From: Pseudomonas sp. RIT-PI-r
GTDB taxonomy: Bacteria; Pseudomonadota; Gammaproteobacteria; Pseudomonadales; Pseudomonadaceae
Direction: 5' to 3'
DNA: 64,000 nucleotides
Assembly (NCBI RefSeq): GCF_001297015.1
Contig: NZ_LIGE01000031.1
Coordinates: 124,001 to 188,000 of the forward strand
Shown here in pieces: positions 29,852-38,663 of this stretch. Positions within the stretch are counted from its first letter, which is position 1. Each line of letters opens with the position of its first letter. The position numbers and the translations under genes were made by a program. The notes under the pieces were generated by a model. The model saw only the letters and a list, made by a program, of their open reading frames with translations, ran no database searches and had not been told where the DNA came from.

Positions 29852-31843
29852 TCAGCGGACTTTGAAACGTCCCATGATCGCACTCACCCGGCTGTTGGCT
29901 TCCAGCAGTTGCCGGGTGTTGAGTTCGCTGGCCTGACCGCTCTGCACCAATTCATCGACCATGTGGCGGATCTGCACCATGCTGCGGTTGATCTCTTCGG
30001 TCACTGCGCTTTGCTGTTCGGCGGCGGTAGCGATCTGGGTACTGAGACTGTTGATGTGGCTGACCGAGCCGGCCATTTCATCAAGGCCCGAGTTGACGCG
30101 CGCGGTGGCATCCGCCGCCGACTGGCAACTCGCCTGGGTATTTTCCATGGCGCTGACCGAGGAGCTCACGCCTTGCGTCAGACGCGTCAACATCTCGTTG
30201 ATTTCCGAAGTGCTGGCCTGGGTGCGAGCGGCGAGGGCGCGCACTTCGTCGGCAACCACGGCGAAGCCTCGGCCCTGCTCACCGGCACGGGCCGCTTCAA
30301 TTGCAGCGTTGAGCGCGAGCAGGTTGGTCTGGCCGGCAATCGCCCCGATTACGCCGAGAATCTCGGTAATGCGTTGGGCGTCCTGCTGCATGTTTTCAAC
30401 TTTGTGTGTAGCGCTGGCCACTTCGTCGATCAGCGCAACCACACTGCTCGTCGCTTCACCCACCACCACGCGTGAGCGGTCGGCGTTTTCGTTGGCGCGC
30501 TGGGTGAACGCAGCGGTCTCGGCGGCGTTTTGCGCGACGCTTTCCGCCGTCGAACTCATTTCGGTGATGGCGGTGACGGTCTGATCGGTTTCCGAGGCGT
30601 GACGCAGCAGGATCTGGCTGGTATGCGCCGAAGTACGTTGCAGATTGTCGAGGCTCGACGCCATGGCACCGGTGGCCTGGGTGACTTCGCCGATCATGTT
30701 CTGCAGGTAAGCGATAAACGTGTTGACCGAATGGCCGATGGCGCCCAGCTCATCCTCGGCGCGAATGGTGATGCGTCGCGTCAGGTCGGCATCGCCGCTG
30801 GACAGCGAATCGATGTTGGCTTTCAACGCTTTCAGGCGCGAGATCAACTGGCGGATCGCATAGACCTGCAACAGCACCAGCAGGATCACCAGCGGGATTT
30901 GCAACAGGCTCAGGGTGCTGAGGACGTCATCACGTTGGGCAGTGAGCATTTTCGTTGGCAGGGCGGTGGCGAGGAACCACGGCGTGCCTTCAATCGGGCG
31001 CATAAAGAAGGTGCTGGCTTCGCCGTTGTTGTCGAACTCGATGCGCTGCGCCAGATCACGATTCTGCAGCCCGGCCTTGACCTGGCTGGCGAAGGTCGAG
31101 GTGCCGGCCAGTTCGCTGATGTTCTTCAGCACGATCTGGCCACTGATGCGCGAGCTGTTACTGATGATCTTGCCGTCGGCTTCAACGATGAGCATTTCGG
31201 CGTTGAGGTCTTTTTCCTTACGCGCCACCAGATCGTTGAAGAAGCCGAGGGTCACGTCAATGGTCGACACGCCCCAGGCATTACCATTTTTCTGGATGGC
31301 CATGGCGCAGTTGGTGCGTGGTTCGGCGCTGGCATCGTCCTTGTAGGCGGCGGCCCAGGCGCACTGACCGCGCGGTGTCGCCATGCCGCCCTTGTACCAG
31401 CTCTGGTCGAAATAGTTGGGCGCCGCGTCGCTGTTCCAGAAGGTGTTAACCGCCAATTTGCCCGAGGCATCGCGATGCCAGAACGTACTGAATTTGTTGC
31501 GCCCGGCTTCACGCTGCCCCGGCAGAGGCCAGATGCCGCCACCAAAAACCTTCAGCTCGCCGTATTGATCCACCAACCCCGGCAGCACCGTGTCGATCGC
31601 GGCGCTGTCGAGCAGCGGGATGGTCTGGGTGATGCTGCGTTGCTGCGCCTGCACTTTGTTCAACTCGCCCTGAATCTGCTCGGCGACTTCGGCGATGCGG
31701 TTGAGGACGACTTGTTCTTCGGTATGACGCAGTTTGGGCGCGACCAGTTGGCTGATGCCGACCACGGTCAACACCGACAACAGCAGGATAAACAGAACCA
31801 GAAACAGCGTGTAGCGAGCCTGAATGGTACGGAATGCGGGCAT
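29852..31843 (-). CDS. Methyl-accepting chemotaxis protein with dCache-type sensor
   Basis: The 663-residue receptor has TM1 (about 10-34), a periplasmic sensor of about 280 residues with dCache-like features (NYFDQSWYKGG, CAWAAAYKDD), TM2 (about 318-340), HAMP (about 341-395) and a cytoplasmic signalling domain with the highly conserved tip IGAIAGQTNLLALNAAIEAA. It should signal through CheW/CheA to the flagellar motor. The Arg of the usual amino-acid-binding RxWY motif is Gln here (QSWY), so a standard amino-acid ligand is less likely. A FliA-like promoter lies 69 bases upstream of the start. Confidence 0.95.
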   Translation of the reverse strand: MPAFRTIQARYTLFLVLFILLLSVLTVVGISQLVAPKLRHTEEQVVLNRIAEVAEQIQGELNKVQAQQRSITQTIPLLDSAAIDTVLPGLVDQYGELKVFGGGIWPLPGQREAGRNKFSTFWHRDASGKLAVNTFWNSDAAPNYFDQSWYKGGMATPRGQCAWAAAYKDDASAEPRTNCAMAIQKNGNAWGVSTIDVTLGFFNDLVARKEKDLNAEMLIVEADGKIISNSSRISGQIVLKNISELAGTSTFASQVKAGLQNRDLAQRIEFDNNGEASTFFMRPIEGTPWFLATALPTKMLTAQRDDVLSTLSLLQIPLVILLVLLQVYAIRQLISRLKALKANIDSLSSGDADLTRRITIRAEDELGAIGHSVNTFIAYLQNMIGEVTQATGAMASSLDNLQRTSAHTSQILLRHASETDQTVTAITEMSSTAESVAQNAAETAAFTQRANENADRSRVVVGEATSSVVALIDEVASATHKVENMQQDAQRITEILGVIGAIAGQTNLLALNAAIEAARAGEQGRGFAVVADEVRALAARTQASTSEINEMLTRLTQGVSSSVSAMENTQASCQSAADATARVNSGLDEMAGSVSHINSLSTQIATAAEQQSAVTEEINRSMVQIRHMVDELVQSGQASELNTRQLLEANSRVSAIMGRFKVR

Positions 31844-32225
31844 GGGGATCCGGTCCTTGAACTGCGATTCTTGTTAGGGGGCAAAGCGTTAAACAGTGCG
31901 GGTATCCCAGCGTATCGTCGCGCCGGCAAGAAGCTTGAGGCACTGGCGTACTAAAAAGATGGCGGCCGATGACTGGTCGGTATCAGCGTCGATACATTCA
32001 AGCGGGCTTGCCTGCTGGTCAGTGTCAAAAGCCGATTGTCCATCGACAGGCGCAGCCCCTCTGGCTCAACGTTTGTCGGCATTGGGGCTGTTTGTATCGG
32101 GAATGTACAAGATTTGTAAAAAAATGCAGAAAGAAGTTGGTGCCATCAGTTCGCCCGCTGATACTCTCGGCCATTAGAGGCGTTCAACACGGACATTTCA
32201 TGGTCATTTCACAGGGAGTCTTCTC
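31844..32225. other. Divergent region between chemoreceptor and hypothetical gene
   Basis: This 382-base stretch separates divergent genes. It holds a FliA-like promoter for the chemoreceptor (31912-31938) and, on the plus strand, an A-rich stretch (32105-32125) before the 32226 gene. I see no small gene or REP. Confidence 0.5.
31912..31938 (-). promoter_or_regulatory. Candidate FliA (sigma-28) promoter for the chemoreceptor
   Basis: On the minus strand, TCAAG is followed after 14 bases by GACGATAC, matching the -35 TCAAG/TAAAG and -10 GCCGATAA elements at exactly the usual spacing, with 6 of 8 bases in the -10 box. Flagellar sigma control is common for chemoreceptors. The leader would be about 60 bases. 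Confidence 0.5.
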
Positions 32226-32753
32226 ATGACGATCGGTATAGTCGGCGGCTGGCAGGCCAAGGCAGGGATTCTGGTACGCGACACCGGCGCAAAAAAACAA
32301 GTGTCCCAGAGCGTCAAGGTGCAGCAGATGCTCACCATGGTGGGCAACAACCCCACCGCGCTGAATACTGCCGAAATGGACAAGCAGGGTTTGCGCAAGG
32401 CTATCAAGGGTTTCGATCCATCCAATGTTTCGGTTAAACAATTGGGCAATCTGAGTGAACTCTTGCGAGGCCGCGGGCTGATCTCCGAGATCACTTCCTT
32501 TACGCTAAAGAACGCTGGCGACAAGTTCGATCGTTTTGGCGTGACGAAAGATATCGATGCGAAATTCAACGCGCTTGAGTATTTCGCGACCCAGCTCGAT
32601 GCCATCCAGACCAATGGGCTCAATGGCAATGCCTACGGCAAGAGCCTGATTCCCGAGTTCAAGAAAGCGATTTACGTCCTGCAGAACCTGAAAACCTACG
32701 GTGAGGGCAACATGCCTAAACCTGTGGACAGTGGCGTCAAAGCCAAGGCGTAA
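32226..32753 (+). CDS. Hypothetical protein
   Basis: The 175-residue protein (MTIGIVGGWQAKAG...) has no signal peptide or membrane segment and no motif I recognise. It is rich in Lys, Asn and Leu and looks helical in the middle (KQLGNLSELLRG, FNALEYFATQLDAI). AGGGAG lies seven bases before the ATG. It stands alone, divergent from the chemoreceptor and convergent with the LuxC/LuxE-like operon. Its role is unknown. Confidence 0.8.
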   Translation: MTIGIVGGWQAKAGILVRDTGAKKQVSQSVKVQQMLTMVGNNPTALNTAEMDKQGLRKAIKGFDPSNVSVKQLGNLSELLRGRGLISEITSFTLKNAGDKFDRFGVTKDIDAKFNALEYFATQLDAIQTNGLNGNAYGKSLIPEFKKAIYVLQNLKTYGEGNMPKPVDSGVKAKA

Positions 32754-32762
32754 AAACCACGG

Positions 32763-32792
32763 AAAAAGGCCCGCACAATCTCTTGGCGGGCC
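32763..32792 (-). terminator. Rho-independent terminator of the LuxE/LuxC-like operon
   Basis: On the minus strand, GGCCCGC pairs with GCGGGCC across an 11-base loop and is followed by TTTTT. It lies 15 bases after the stop of the GNAT gene. It may also end the convergent plus-strand gene, though its U tract on that side is weak. Confidence 0.8.
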
Positions 32793-32806
32793 TGCCGGTC
32801 TTTCAT

Positions 32807-33745
32807 TCAGCCAGCTTGCAGTTCGCTATTGCAGCAATCGGCGAAGCGCTGCTGTATTTGATCCTGCAACTGTTGCATGCGCACGCAGTGCAATTGCAAC
32901 TGGCGCGGCACGTAGTCCCGGTGAAACAGCGCCAGCCAACCTTCGCTGCGATCATCGGGGACAATTCCGGTGAATGTGAACCCTGCCATCGACAGGCTAT
33001 GCAATGCGCCGGCAAATCCTTCTGCCAGCCTGAGCCTGATCGAAACCACCCAGTGAGCCGGCAATTGCCGCAGTTGCTGGAGCACGGCAATGCTCAACTG
33101 TTTGAGCACCATGTCATAACGCCCTGAACGTTGGTCGAAATGCATCGTTGGCCCGACCCAGGGTGATGGGGTTTTGCGGGTGCCAAATTCGTTGCACATC
33201 TGCTGCATGAAATCGGCGCAGCTGGCTGGCCAATCGAGCGATGGCAGCGGCCGCTCGTAGTCGTCGATGGCTCTGAAACCCATGACGATCGACTCTGGCA
33301 GCACCTCGCCAAATGGCGAAGGCGCGTAATCGGGTAACAATCCCGTGCTGTGAAACCCGAGCCTGTCGGCCATTTTTTGCGAGTAGGCGTGATGGGTCAC
33401 TTGTTTGATCGTCACGCCACGGCAGCCCAGCGCTTGTGCATGGATCAACAATTGTTGCCCCAGCCGCGTGGCAATGTTTTGCCCGCGTGTCGCTGGATGA
33501 ACCACGCTCAGCGCCAGTTCGGCGATCGGCGAGCCGGCATTTCTGAACAGTGTCGCGTGCCCGAGGATTTTCTTGCCGCTCACGGCCACCAGCGAATGCC
33601 AACGGCCATCGTCGTGGTTCTGGCTGATCATGTAGGGCAGATAAACGTGGGGTTGAACGTAGTGGTCGCCATAGACTGCACGGAACAGGCGGCTGACGGC
33701 CACAGCATCGGTACTGCGGTAGTTTCTCAGGGTCACGGTGTCCAT
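32807..33745 (-). CDS. GNAT-family N-acyltransferase
   Basis: The 312-residue protein has an N-terminal GNAT domain (MDTVTLRNYRSTD; acetyl-CoA loop ATRGQNIATRLGQQL near residues 110-125) and a C-terminal half of about 150 residues that I do not recognise and that may be a second degenerate acyltransferase domain. The start is the ATG at 33745, inside the end of the upstream PaaK-like gene, overlapping by 13 bases. It is the last gene of the LuxE/LuxC operon and ends just before a terminator, so it probably acylates an amine or sugar formed by that pathway (inference). Confidence 0.8.
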   Translation of the reverse strand: MDTVTLRNYRSTDAVAVSRLFRAVYGDHYVQPHVYLPYMISQNHDDGRWHSLVAVSGKKILGHATLFRNAGSPIAELALSVVHPATRGQNIATRLGQQLLIHAQALGCRGVTIKQVTHHAYSQKMADRLGFHSTGLLPDYAPSPFGEVLPESIVMGFRAIDDYERPLPSLDWPASCADFMQQMCNEFGTRKTPSPWVGPTMHFDQRSGRYDMVLKQLSIAVLQQLRQLPAHWVVSIRLRLAEGFAGALHSLSMAGFTFTGIVPDDRSEGWLALFHRDYVPRQLQLHCVRMQQLQDQIQQRFADCCNSELQAG

Positions 33746-35034
33746 GCGTGCGGCTCCGGATAAGCATTGCCATAGATGCGCAGGTCGACGACTTTCTGGT
33801 GTTTGCCGGAACGTGGGTGACAAGCGAAATCCTCCCCGGCGCAGCTCACCACTTGCAGATCGAGTAATCCATCGACAGTCAGTTGTTCGATCAACGGGTA
33901 GCGATCGATCAGCGCCGTGCGCAGGTCTGCATTGACCTGCGCCGTGTCGAGGTGCAGCGCCGCGTGCCGCCATTTCAGGTGCAAGTCATCGCGATCATTC
34001 GAATGATCGAGCACCAGTTGCCATTCGCCTCCGGCAGCGATGCGTTGCACGATTTCGCCGATTTCTGCAGTCAGCAGGGTCATGCTGCCCACCCGCACAC
34101 GCTGACTGTCCATGCTGCGCCCCATCAGGGCGAATTTTCGCATCGGTGTGCCACGAGGTTCTTTCCAACAGGCGAGGTCGCCCACCGGATAGCGAATCAG
34201 CGGCATGAGCCGACGCGTGAAATTGGTAAGGACCAGACGTCCCTTCCGCCCGCAATCCTCGATCACCTCACCGGTCTGTTCATCAAGAATTTCCACCACA
34301 CTGTGGCGCTCGAGCATGCGGTGTTCGTCCAGGGCACAGTCACGGCTGCTGAAACCGATAAACCCAGCGTCGACACTGGCGTAACCGATCGAGGCGATTC
34401 GGGCGTTGGGAAAGACCCGGCGCAACAACAGCAATTGCCCGCCGAACAGGCTTTCGCCGCCATAAAGCAGGGTGTCGATACCTTCGAGCGTACGCGATTG
34501 GCGCTCCAGCCAGGCGGCAAACGTCAGCAGGTGCGCCGGTACGCCGGCTAAAACGTTGATCCGGTATTGAGCAATCGAATCGGCCAACACTGCAGAATCG
34601 ACGCTTCCGGTAAACGGAAATTCGGTGACGGCACTTCCCGTATGCGCGAGGGTATCGTGGACGAACACGAAACTGGCATACAGGTCGCCGACGAAAAACA
34701 GATTGGCAATGCGGTCGCCGTCATTCAGTTGTGCGGTGAGCTGAACGCCAAAGTCGCTGACCAGTGTCTGCCATTCGTCGCGGGTGAATACCGACAGTTT
34801 GCCGTTGCTGGTAGTGCCACCGGTCTTGAACACCAGCGCCTTGGCGAAGTTGCCTGTCAGTACTGGCCATTGATCAAGGTCATGGCTTGATTGCCAGTAA
34901 GTGTGCGGATCAATCAGCGGTAATTCACAGAGGCTCGTCAAACAGGACGGAACATTGTGTAAATGTTCGCGATAATAATTCGAATGCGCTCGAGCAAAGC
35001 CGACCAACTGGTTCAGTTCTATTGCAGCTGTCAT
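33733..35034 (-). CDS. Phenylacetate-CoA ligase-like adenylate-forming protein
   Basis: The 433-residue PaaK/LuxE-like enzyme has the ATP-binding loop VFKTGGTTSNGK (residues 68-79), YGGESLFGGQ and IGYASVDAGFIG typical of the PaaK adenylation fold, and IRYPVGDLACW near the C-terminal domain. Such enzymes activate aromatic or other carboxylates as acyl-AMP, then pass the acyl group to CoA or a protein Cys. The ATG is 48 bases after the fusion-gene stop. It is the second PaaK-like module of the operon. The acid it uses is unknown. Confidence 0.85.
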   Translation of the reverse strand: MTAAIELNQLVGFARAHSNYYREHLHNVPSCLTSLCELPLIDPHTYWQSSHDLDQWPVLTGNFAKALVFKTGGTTSNGKLSVFTRDEWQTLVSDFGVQLTAQLNDGDRIANLFFVGDLYASFVFVHDTLAHTGSAVTEFPFTGSVDSAVLADSIAQYRINVLAGVPAHLLTFAAWLERQSRTLEGIDTLLYGGESLFGGQLLLLRRVFPNARIASIGYASVDAGFIGFSSRDCALDEHRMLERHSVVEILDEQTGEVIEDCGRKGRLVLTNFTRRLMPLIRYPVGDLACWKEPRGTPMRKFALMGRSMDSQRVRVGSMTLLTAEIGEIVQRIAAGGEWQLVLDHSNDRDDLHLKWRHAALHLDTAQVNADLRTALIDRYPLIEQLTVDGLLDLQVVSCAGEDFACHPRSGKHQKVVDLRIYGNAYPEPHAWTP

Positions 35035-35082
35035 GGTGTTCTCTTTAAGTAATGGCGCCAGTCCGGGTGCGGAGGCAGCACT

Positions 35083-37485
35083 TCAACGGCGCGCATCAAT
35101 CAATAAAGGGGTTTTGCCGCTGTGCTTGTTGCGGTGGAATAACGCCGGTGGGCAAACCTCGACCTCCAGCTTCAGCAGTCCGCTGCGCACCAGGGTTGCC
35201 AGAATGGAATAGCCTTGCAGGCGTTCGAGCACATCCGCCGGCTCGCGGGAACTGCGAAACAGCAGGCTTTCAACGCCGTCAGGCGCGTGCGCCATCAGCA
35301 ATTGAAATTCGGTTTGCAGATGCTCGGCCAAGGTGTTCAGGCAAATGAAATCGGTGCCGATACGCACCAGCCGGCCATGTCGCTGCAATAGTTCGAAACG
35401 CGGCGACGTCAGGCCGCAATCACATGGGCCGGACAGCCAGCGACCGCTGTCACCCACGTCATAACGCTGGATCGGCTGGCCTTCACGCGCTTTCGAGCTG
35501 AATAACAGTCGGCCGACTTCGTCGCCGACAACCGGCACATCTTCATTGAGCGCGACAATTTCCAGCGACTGGATATCGCTCAGCAGATGAAAAATGCCAT
35601 CGCCCGTCGCGGCGCAGGCGTGGCCAAGCGGACCGGCATCGACGCTGCCATAAACGGCCGAACGCACGCTGTTGACGCCGCAACTTTGCAGCAGCTCACG
35701 GCAGGGCTCACTGAGGTGTTCACCGCCAAGGAAGACTTTTTCGATCCCGTCGTAGTCGCGCAACGTTTGCTGCTCGTTGAGGAACAAGCGGTGCAGGGTG
35801 CTCGGCATGCCGATCAACACTGTTACACGTTGTTCAACGATCAGTCGGGCAATCTCGCTGTAATCATCATCGGCCGGTGCGCCCATCGGCAGGTGCGTGG
35901 CGCCCAGCAATTCCAGCACTTTGGCGAAACTGAAAAAACCGCCGTATAGGCCGCCGCTGAAGAACAGGTTCATCACCCTGTCGTGGCGTGGATCGAGGCC
36001 TGCGGCGAACAAACCGTCGGCGGTCGCACGCATTTGTCGCTGGAAGTCGCGATGACTGAAGCCTGACAATGTCGGCGTGCCACTGCTGCCTCCCGAACGG
36101 AAATACAACTGCGCTGCCGCGTTGGCCGGCCGATCGATGAAGGCTTGTTTATCCATGATCGGCCGGCCGCTCAGACCTGATGCCTCAGGCTGCGGATCGA
36201 GCGTCGCGTGAGTCGTCAGCAAGGTTGCCGGCAAGCTGACCGAGACGCGGCGGCTCAGGCGTTGCAGGGCATACACGCCGTCATGGGGTTCGCCGTCGTA
36301 TCCGTCATGAATGGCATTGATCGGCGCAATGCGCGTGACGCCAGCAGCTATCAAGGCGCGCGACAGTTCGCCGATCTGTGCCTGGGGACATATCAGCGCA
36401 CAGCTCTGCAGCACGTTTCGCCAATCCAGCAGGACGTGTGCCAGGCGTGAACGCGGCAGCGGCTTGAGCAGCAGCGTGCGAAACAGCGGGGAGGGGCTCA
36501 GCGCCTGATCGTGAGTCCAGATCACGCGCCAGCCAGGTGCGCTCCAGACTTCGGCGGTCAGCTCGGAAAAACTCTGGCCGAGCCGCGTCATCGCTACACG
36601 GCTGGTGATTTCCGAAGCCTCCTGCAGCGTCGGCAACAACACTGGCCAGCGTTCGGCACGCCGGCCGAATGCTTCAGCCAATGCCGCGCCGATGTGCTTG
36701 AGCACGTCCGGCTCGTCACTGTCGACCAATAACCACTGGGGGCTCGAACACGCCTGTTGATCGAGTCGGCAGACTTCGTCGACGATGGCATCCAGCGCTG
36801 TTTCGGAGGCCGAATCGGGCGTCATGTAGACGAAACTGATGCGATGTCCCCAGTCGATCCAGCGGCACCCGGAAGGCAGGTGTTGACGAATGGCCTGCAA
36901 CGCCGCTGCGCCACCCCATGCGGCAACGCCGTTGGCCCGTTTGCACAGTTGACCGATTTGCGCGGTGGTCACCGGCAACACAGCGAGGTAATGACCAAGC
37001 TGACCGCTTGGATCGCATTGCACCAGTGCGTTGAGCAAGCGTGCACTCAGGCCTTGATCGCTGCTGCTGGGCCGCAGCCAGTTGATGTTGCCGGCCAGCA
37101 GGCTCTCGATGATTGCACAGAACGCCAGCATTGGCGCGTTCGCCGGGGTGATGTGCACTACCAGCCCGAGCGGGCTCCAGTTCTCGAAGCGCGCTTGCGT
37201 GTAATCGAGGCGCCGCAGGGAGCCGGGCTGGTCGCCGAGTTCCCGTTCAAGTTTGCTCTGCAGCGCCTGAGGCTGGCAAAACCCGATCAATGCCTGGCGC
37301 TGTTCTTCATCCAGCACGACGTTGCTGTCGCCGCTGCACAGTCGCTCGGCAAACCGCGCTGCCGCTTCAATTACCGTGCTGCTGTGCAGAGGGGTGGCCA
37401 GATGATGCGGCAACGCGTCATGCAGTTGTTCCAGAGCCATGTCGAGAGCGTAATCGGCGTGCAGTTGTCCGTTGATCAAATACAT
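35083..37485 (-). CDS. LuxC-like acyl-CoA reductase fused to a PaaK-like adenylating domain
   Basis: The 800-residue protein has two halves. Residues 1-430 resemble LuxC, the NADPH-dependent acyl reductase of the aldehyde dehydrogenase fold: FENWSPLGLVVHITPANAPMLA (100-121) and the active-site LDQQACSSPQ with Cys246. Residues from about 450 to 800 are PaaK/LuxE-like, with ATP loop YFRSGGSSGTP (461-471), FLGGEHLS, VYGSVDAGPLG and QRYDVGDSGRW. The ATG at 37485 follows GGAGGG and lies one base after the LuxE-like stop; a reading 22 codons longer runs back into that gene. The protein could activate an acid and reduce it to aldehyde itself, or work with the separate LuxE. It is not a plain LuxC, which is about 480 residues. 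Confidence 0.85.
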   Translation of the reverse strand: MYLINGQLHADYALDMALEQLHDALPHHLATPLHSSTVIEAAARFAERLCSGDSNVVLDEEQRQALIGFCQPQALQSKLERELGDQPGSLRRLDYTQARFENWSPLGLVVHITPANAPMLAFCAIIESLLAGNINWLRPSSSDQGLSARLLNALVQCDPSGQLGHYLAVLPVTTAQIGQLCKRANGVAAWGGAAALQAIRQHLPSGCRWIDWGHRISFVYMTPDSASETALDAIVDEVCRLDQQACSSPQWLLVDSDEPDVLKHIGAALAEAFGRRAERWPVLLPTLQEASEITSRVAMTRLGQSFSELTAEVWSAPGWRVIWTHDQALSPSPLFRTLLLKPLPRSRLAHVLLDWRNVLQSCALICPQAQIGELSRALIAAGVTRIAPINAIHDGYDGEPHDGVYALQRLSRRVSVSLPATLLTTHATLDPQPEASGLSGRPIMDKQAFIDRPANAAAQLYFRSGGSSGTPTLSGFSHRDFQRQMRATADGLFAAGLDPRHDRVMNLFFSGGLYGGFFSFAKVLELLGATHLPMGAPADDDYSEIARLIVEQRVTVLIGMPSTLHRLFLNEQQTLRDYDGIEKVFLGGEHLSEPCRELLQSCGVNSVRSAVYGSVDAGPLGHACAATGDGIFHLLSDIQSLEIVALNEDVPVVGDEVGRLLFSSKAREGQPIQRYDVGDSGRWLSGPCDCGLTSPRFELLQRHGRLVRIGTDFICLNTLAEHLQTEFQLLMAHAPDGVESLLFRSSREPADVLERLQGYSILATLVRSGLLKLEVEVCPPALFHRNKHSGKTPLLIDARR

Positions 37486-37486
37486 A

Positions 37487-38620
37487 TCAATGCCCTCCGA
37501 GCAATTCAGCCGCAGCCATCGCGCAGCTTCTGCTGGCGCTGGTGCCGGCACGGCCGTGCAGTTCGAACCAGTCGGCGCTCAATCCGCAGCCGCAGCTTGT
37601 ACCGGCATGCAGGGTGGCGAGATCACTCATGACCACCGCATGGGCAGGGCTTGAGGAGATGTAAGGTGAAACGAGCCCAAGCAGGCCGCGCCGGCCATAG
37701 GGCAAGACGCTGAAGTCGACCGGGTCGCGTACATAGGCTTTGGCATACACCGGTACATGGAAGTGGTGGTGACTGCATTCGATATATGGCACTGCATGTT
37801 CGACCGCGCCGTAGCCATCACGGCAATGCGCGCTATCGATGCCCAGTTGCTGGTGGATGCGTGCATACAGCTGCGCTTTGGGGACTTCCTCGGTGGCCCG
37901 GGTTTTCCAGCCTCCACCAAAAAACGCCAGAGAGCCTGATGGCAATTGCAGGTCTTTCACGGAGGTTGCCTGCATATGCTCGAGGGTCTGCCAAAGGAAG
38001 GCGGGGAAACCGAAAATCCGTACCGGCAAACCTTCATCGGCAAACGACTGCAAAGCGGCGATCACTCCGAACACATCGAATTGATGTCCGTCGCCAGTGT
38101 TGCGCAACGCATAGGCGACTCGATTGGTTTTCGCAAAACGACACAGGAACTGGTCGGTGTAGGAGGTTCCCAGGCTGATTTGCCCCTGCGGTTCATAGCT
38201 CAACAGCAGGTAGTTGCACGGTGTGTCCGGGGTGTTCCAGCCGTAATGCTGGAAAATCCGCTCGACCATGTATTGCGCACCGGCAATGCTGCGCTCGTCA
38301 TAGCGCATACGGCTTTTCTGGCCGCTGGTGCCGGAGGAAGTCAACTCCATGGCGTTCTCTCCCGTTGAGCTGAGCAGCAATTGTTGCTTGAAGAAGTTGG
38401 CGAAGATCGCCGGCAAACGCGACCAGTCATCGAGACTGTCCAGATCGCTGGCCTGCAAGCCGTTGGCATTCAGCCAGTGCTGGTAGCCCGGTGTCTGCTG
38501 ACAATGAAAGTGACTGATTTCAGCCATCGCCCGGTCGAACAGACCGGCCGGCACGGAATCGGCGCAATAGGGCTGCGGCAACGCACACAGCGCATCGCCC
38601 AGGGGGAAGTGATTAATCAT
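37487..38620 (-). CDS. LuxE-like acyl-protein synthetase
   Basis: The 377-residue protein has the adenylation loop LTSSGTSGQ (93-101), GGGWKTRA and a C-terminal SCAMAAAELL in which Cys366 matches the acyl-accepting Cys near the end of LuxE. LuxE activates fatty acids as acyl-AMP and carries the acyl group on this Cys to the LuxC reductase. Its stop is one base before the LuxC-PaaK fusion start, which supports a working pair. The ATG at 38620 is preferred over the TTG before it. No luxAB, luxD or luxG is near, so light emission is not indicated. Confidence 0.88.
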   Translation of the reverse strand: MINHFPLGDALCALPQPYCADSVPAGLFDRAMAEISHFHCQQTPGYQHWLNANGLQASDLDSLDDWSRLPAIFANFFKQQLLLSSTGENAMELTSSGTSGQKSRMRYDERSIAGAQYMVERIFQHYGWNTPDTPCNYLLLSYEPQGQISLGTSYTDQFLCRFAKTNRVAYALRNTGDGHQFDVFGVIAALQSFADEGLPVRIFGFPAFLWQTLEHMQATSVKDLQLPSGSLAFFGGGWKTRATEEVPKAQLYARIHQQLGIDSAHCRDGYGAVEHAVPYIECSHHHFHVPVYAKAYVRDPVDFSVLPYGRRGLLGLVSPYISSSPAHAVVMSDLATLHAGTSCGCGLSADWFELHGRAGTSASRSCAMAAAELLGGH

Positions 38621-38663
38621 CAATATCCATCATCCAGAAGGAAGCAGGGGGGAGTGCACCCGG

